Assembly: GCA_012960055.1 (NCBI GenBank)
Contig: DUCA01000059.1
Location: 1 to 6,114 of the forward strand
Source: Cycloclasticus sp.
GTDB lineage: Bacteria; Pseudomonadota; Gammaproteobacteria; Methylococcales; Cycloclasticaceae
Reading direction: 5' to 3'
Length of the DNA: 6,114 nt
Shown piece after piece: positions 5,777 through 6,114 of this stretch (positions are counted from its first letter, which is position 1; every line of letters starts with the position of its first letter). Position numbers and translations under genes: made by a program. The notes below the pieces were generated by a model. That model was not told where the DNA came from and did not search any database. It worked only from the letters and a program-made list of their open reading frames with translations.

Positions 5777-6114
5777 ATGAGCTCTAGCAAGCAACCTGCT
5801 AGTACGTCCTTCAAAGCACCCGATAGTTCCTGTTTGCAACTTGATGAACAGGGGCGACTCCGTCATTTTCTAACCACTGAAAGTTTATCAAAAGACGTTC
5901 TGACTGAGATAATGGACGTTGCTGAGTCGTTTTCAACTATTAGCCATCAGGCGGTAAAGAAAGTGCCGGTGTTGCGCGGTAAAACCATCGTTAATTTGTT
6001 TTTTGAAAACAGCACACGAACACGCACTACCTTTGAGCTGGCTGCAAAGCGCCTGTCTGCCGACGTTATTAATCTAAATATTGCCACATCGGCTGCAGCG
6101 AAAGGTGAGAGCAT
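5777..6114 (+). CDS. pyrB: Aspartate carbamoyltransferase catalytic chain, N-terminal part (cut by window end)
   Basis: The first 112 codons of aspartate transcarbamoylase, which condenses carbamoyl phosphate with aspartate in the first committed step of pyrimidine synthesis. The sequence carries LRHFLTTESLS (residues 28–38), VPVLRGKTIVNLFFE (about 64–78) and the carbamoyl-phosphate signature FFENSTRTRTTFELAAKRL (about 76–94), then a loop ATSAAAKGES ending at the window edge, with its Lys kept. It resembles the pseudomonad class, which has an N-terminal extension before the LQL-DQGQLRHF segment and works with an inactive PyrC-like partner. Here the extension is Ser-rich and some 10 residues longer than I recall for P. 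aeruginosa. A GGAA lies 9 bases before the ATG. A pyrC-like gene would be expected next, outside the window. Confidence 0.96.
   Translation, partial: MSSSKQPASTSFKAPDSSCLQLDEQGRLRHFLTTESLSKDVLTEIMDVAESFSTISHQAVKKVPVLRGKTIVNLFFENSTRTRTTFELAAKRLSADVINLNIATSAAAKGES
5784..5802 (+). repeat. Small inverted repeat at the start of pyrB
   Basis: CTAGCA (5784–5789) and TGCTAG (5797–5802) form a perfect 6-bp stem with a 7-base loop, beginning at codon 3 of pyrB. It could slow ribosome loading on pyrB or be chance. It has no T-run and does not match the Bacillus PyrR binding-loop consensus as I know it. Confidence 0.3.

Noticed and set aside
5700..5777. Bacillus-type PyrR attenuator before pyrB.
   Set aside because: Only 5 bases separate pyrR and pyrB, with no terminator/antiterminator pair and no T-run.

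Overview
The window is a dense, single-strand block of housekeeping genes from a gammaproteobacterium of moderate GC (by eye near the mid-40s percent). YcgL is a largely gammaproteobacterial family. The order gshB–tonB-like–yqgE–ruvX–pyrR–pyrB is the one I recall from pseudomonads, although the base composition is too low for typical Pseudomonas. A marine or methylotrophic lineage near Thiotrichales is a plausible guess, but the sequence alone does not settle it.

Layout, all on the + strand: (1) 2–1287, the 3' end of ahcY, then metF and ycgL, nearly or actually overlapping; this joins S-adenosylhomocysteine recycling to methyl-folate supply. (2) 1290–2021, rsmE, a 16S rRNA methyltransferase. 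(3) 2022–2466, the only loose stretch: a weak hairpin/T-run and a small ORF of 115 codons (GTG start) that looks like the C-terminal part of a GIY-YIG/T5orf172-type nuclease, probably a decayed remnant. (4) 2467–6114, gshB, a TonB-family gene, yqgE, ruvX, pyrR and the 5' part of pyrB, separated by 0–8 bases and probably cotranscribed.

The genes cover the methyl cycle and thiol metabolism (ahcY, metF, gshB), 16S rRNA modification and maturation (rsmE, ruvX), energy transduction to the outer membrane (tonB-like) and pyrimidine synthesis (pyrR, pyrB). I see no tRNA, rRNA, CRISPR array, insertion sequence or complete mobile element. I also see no convincing new biological system. The items most worth checking are the nuclease remnant after rsmE, the TonB3-like gene embedded in the gshB–pyrB block, and the N-terminal extension and altered substrate loop of PyrB.
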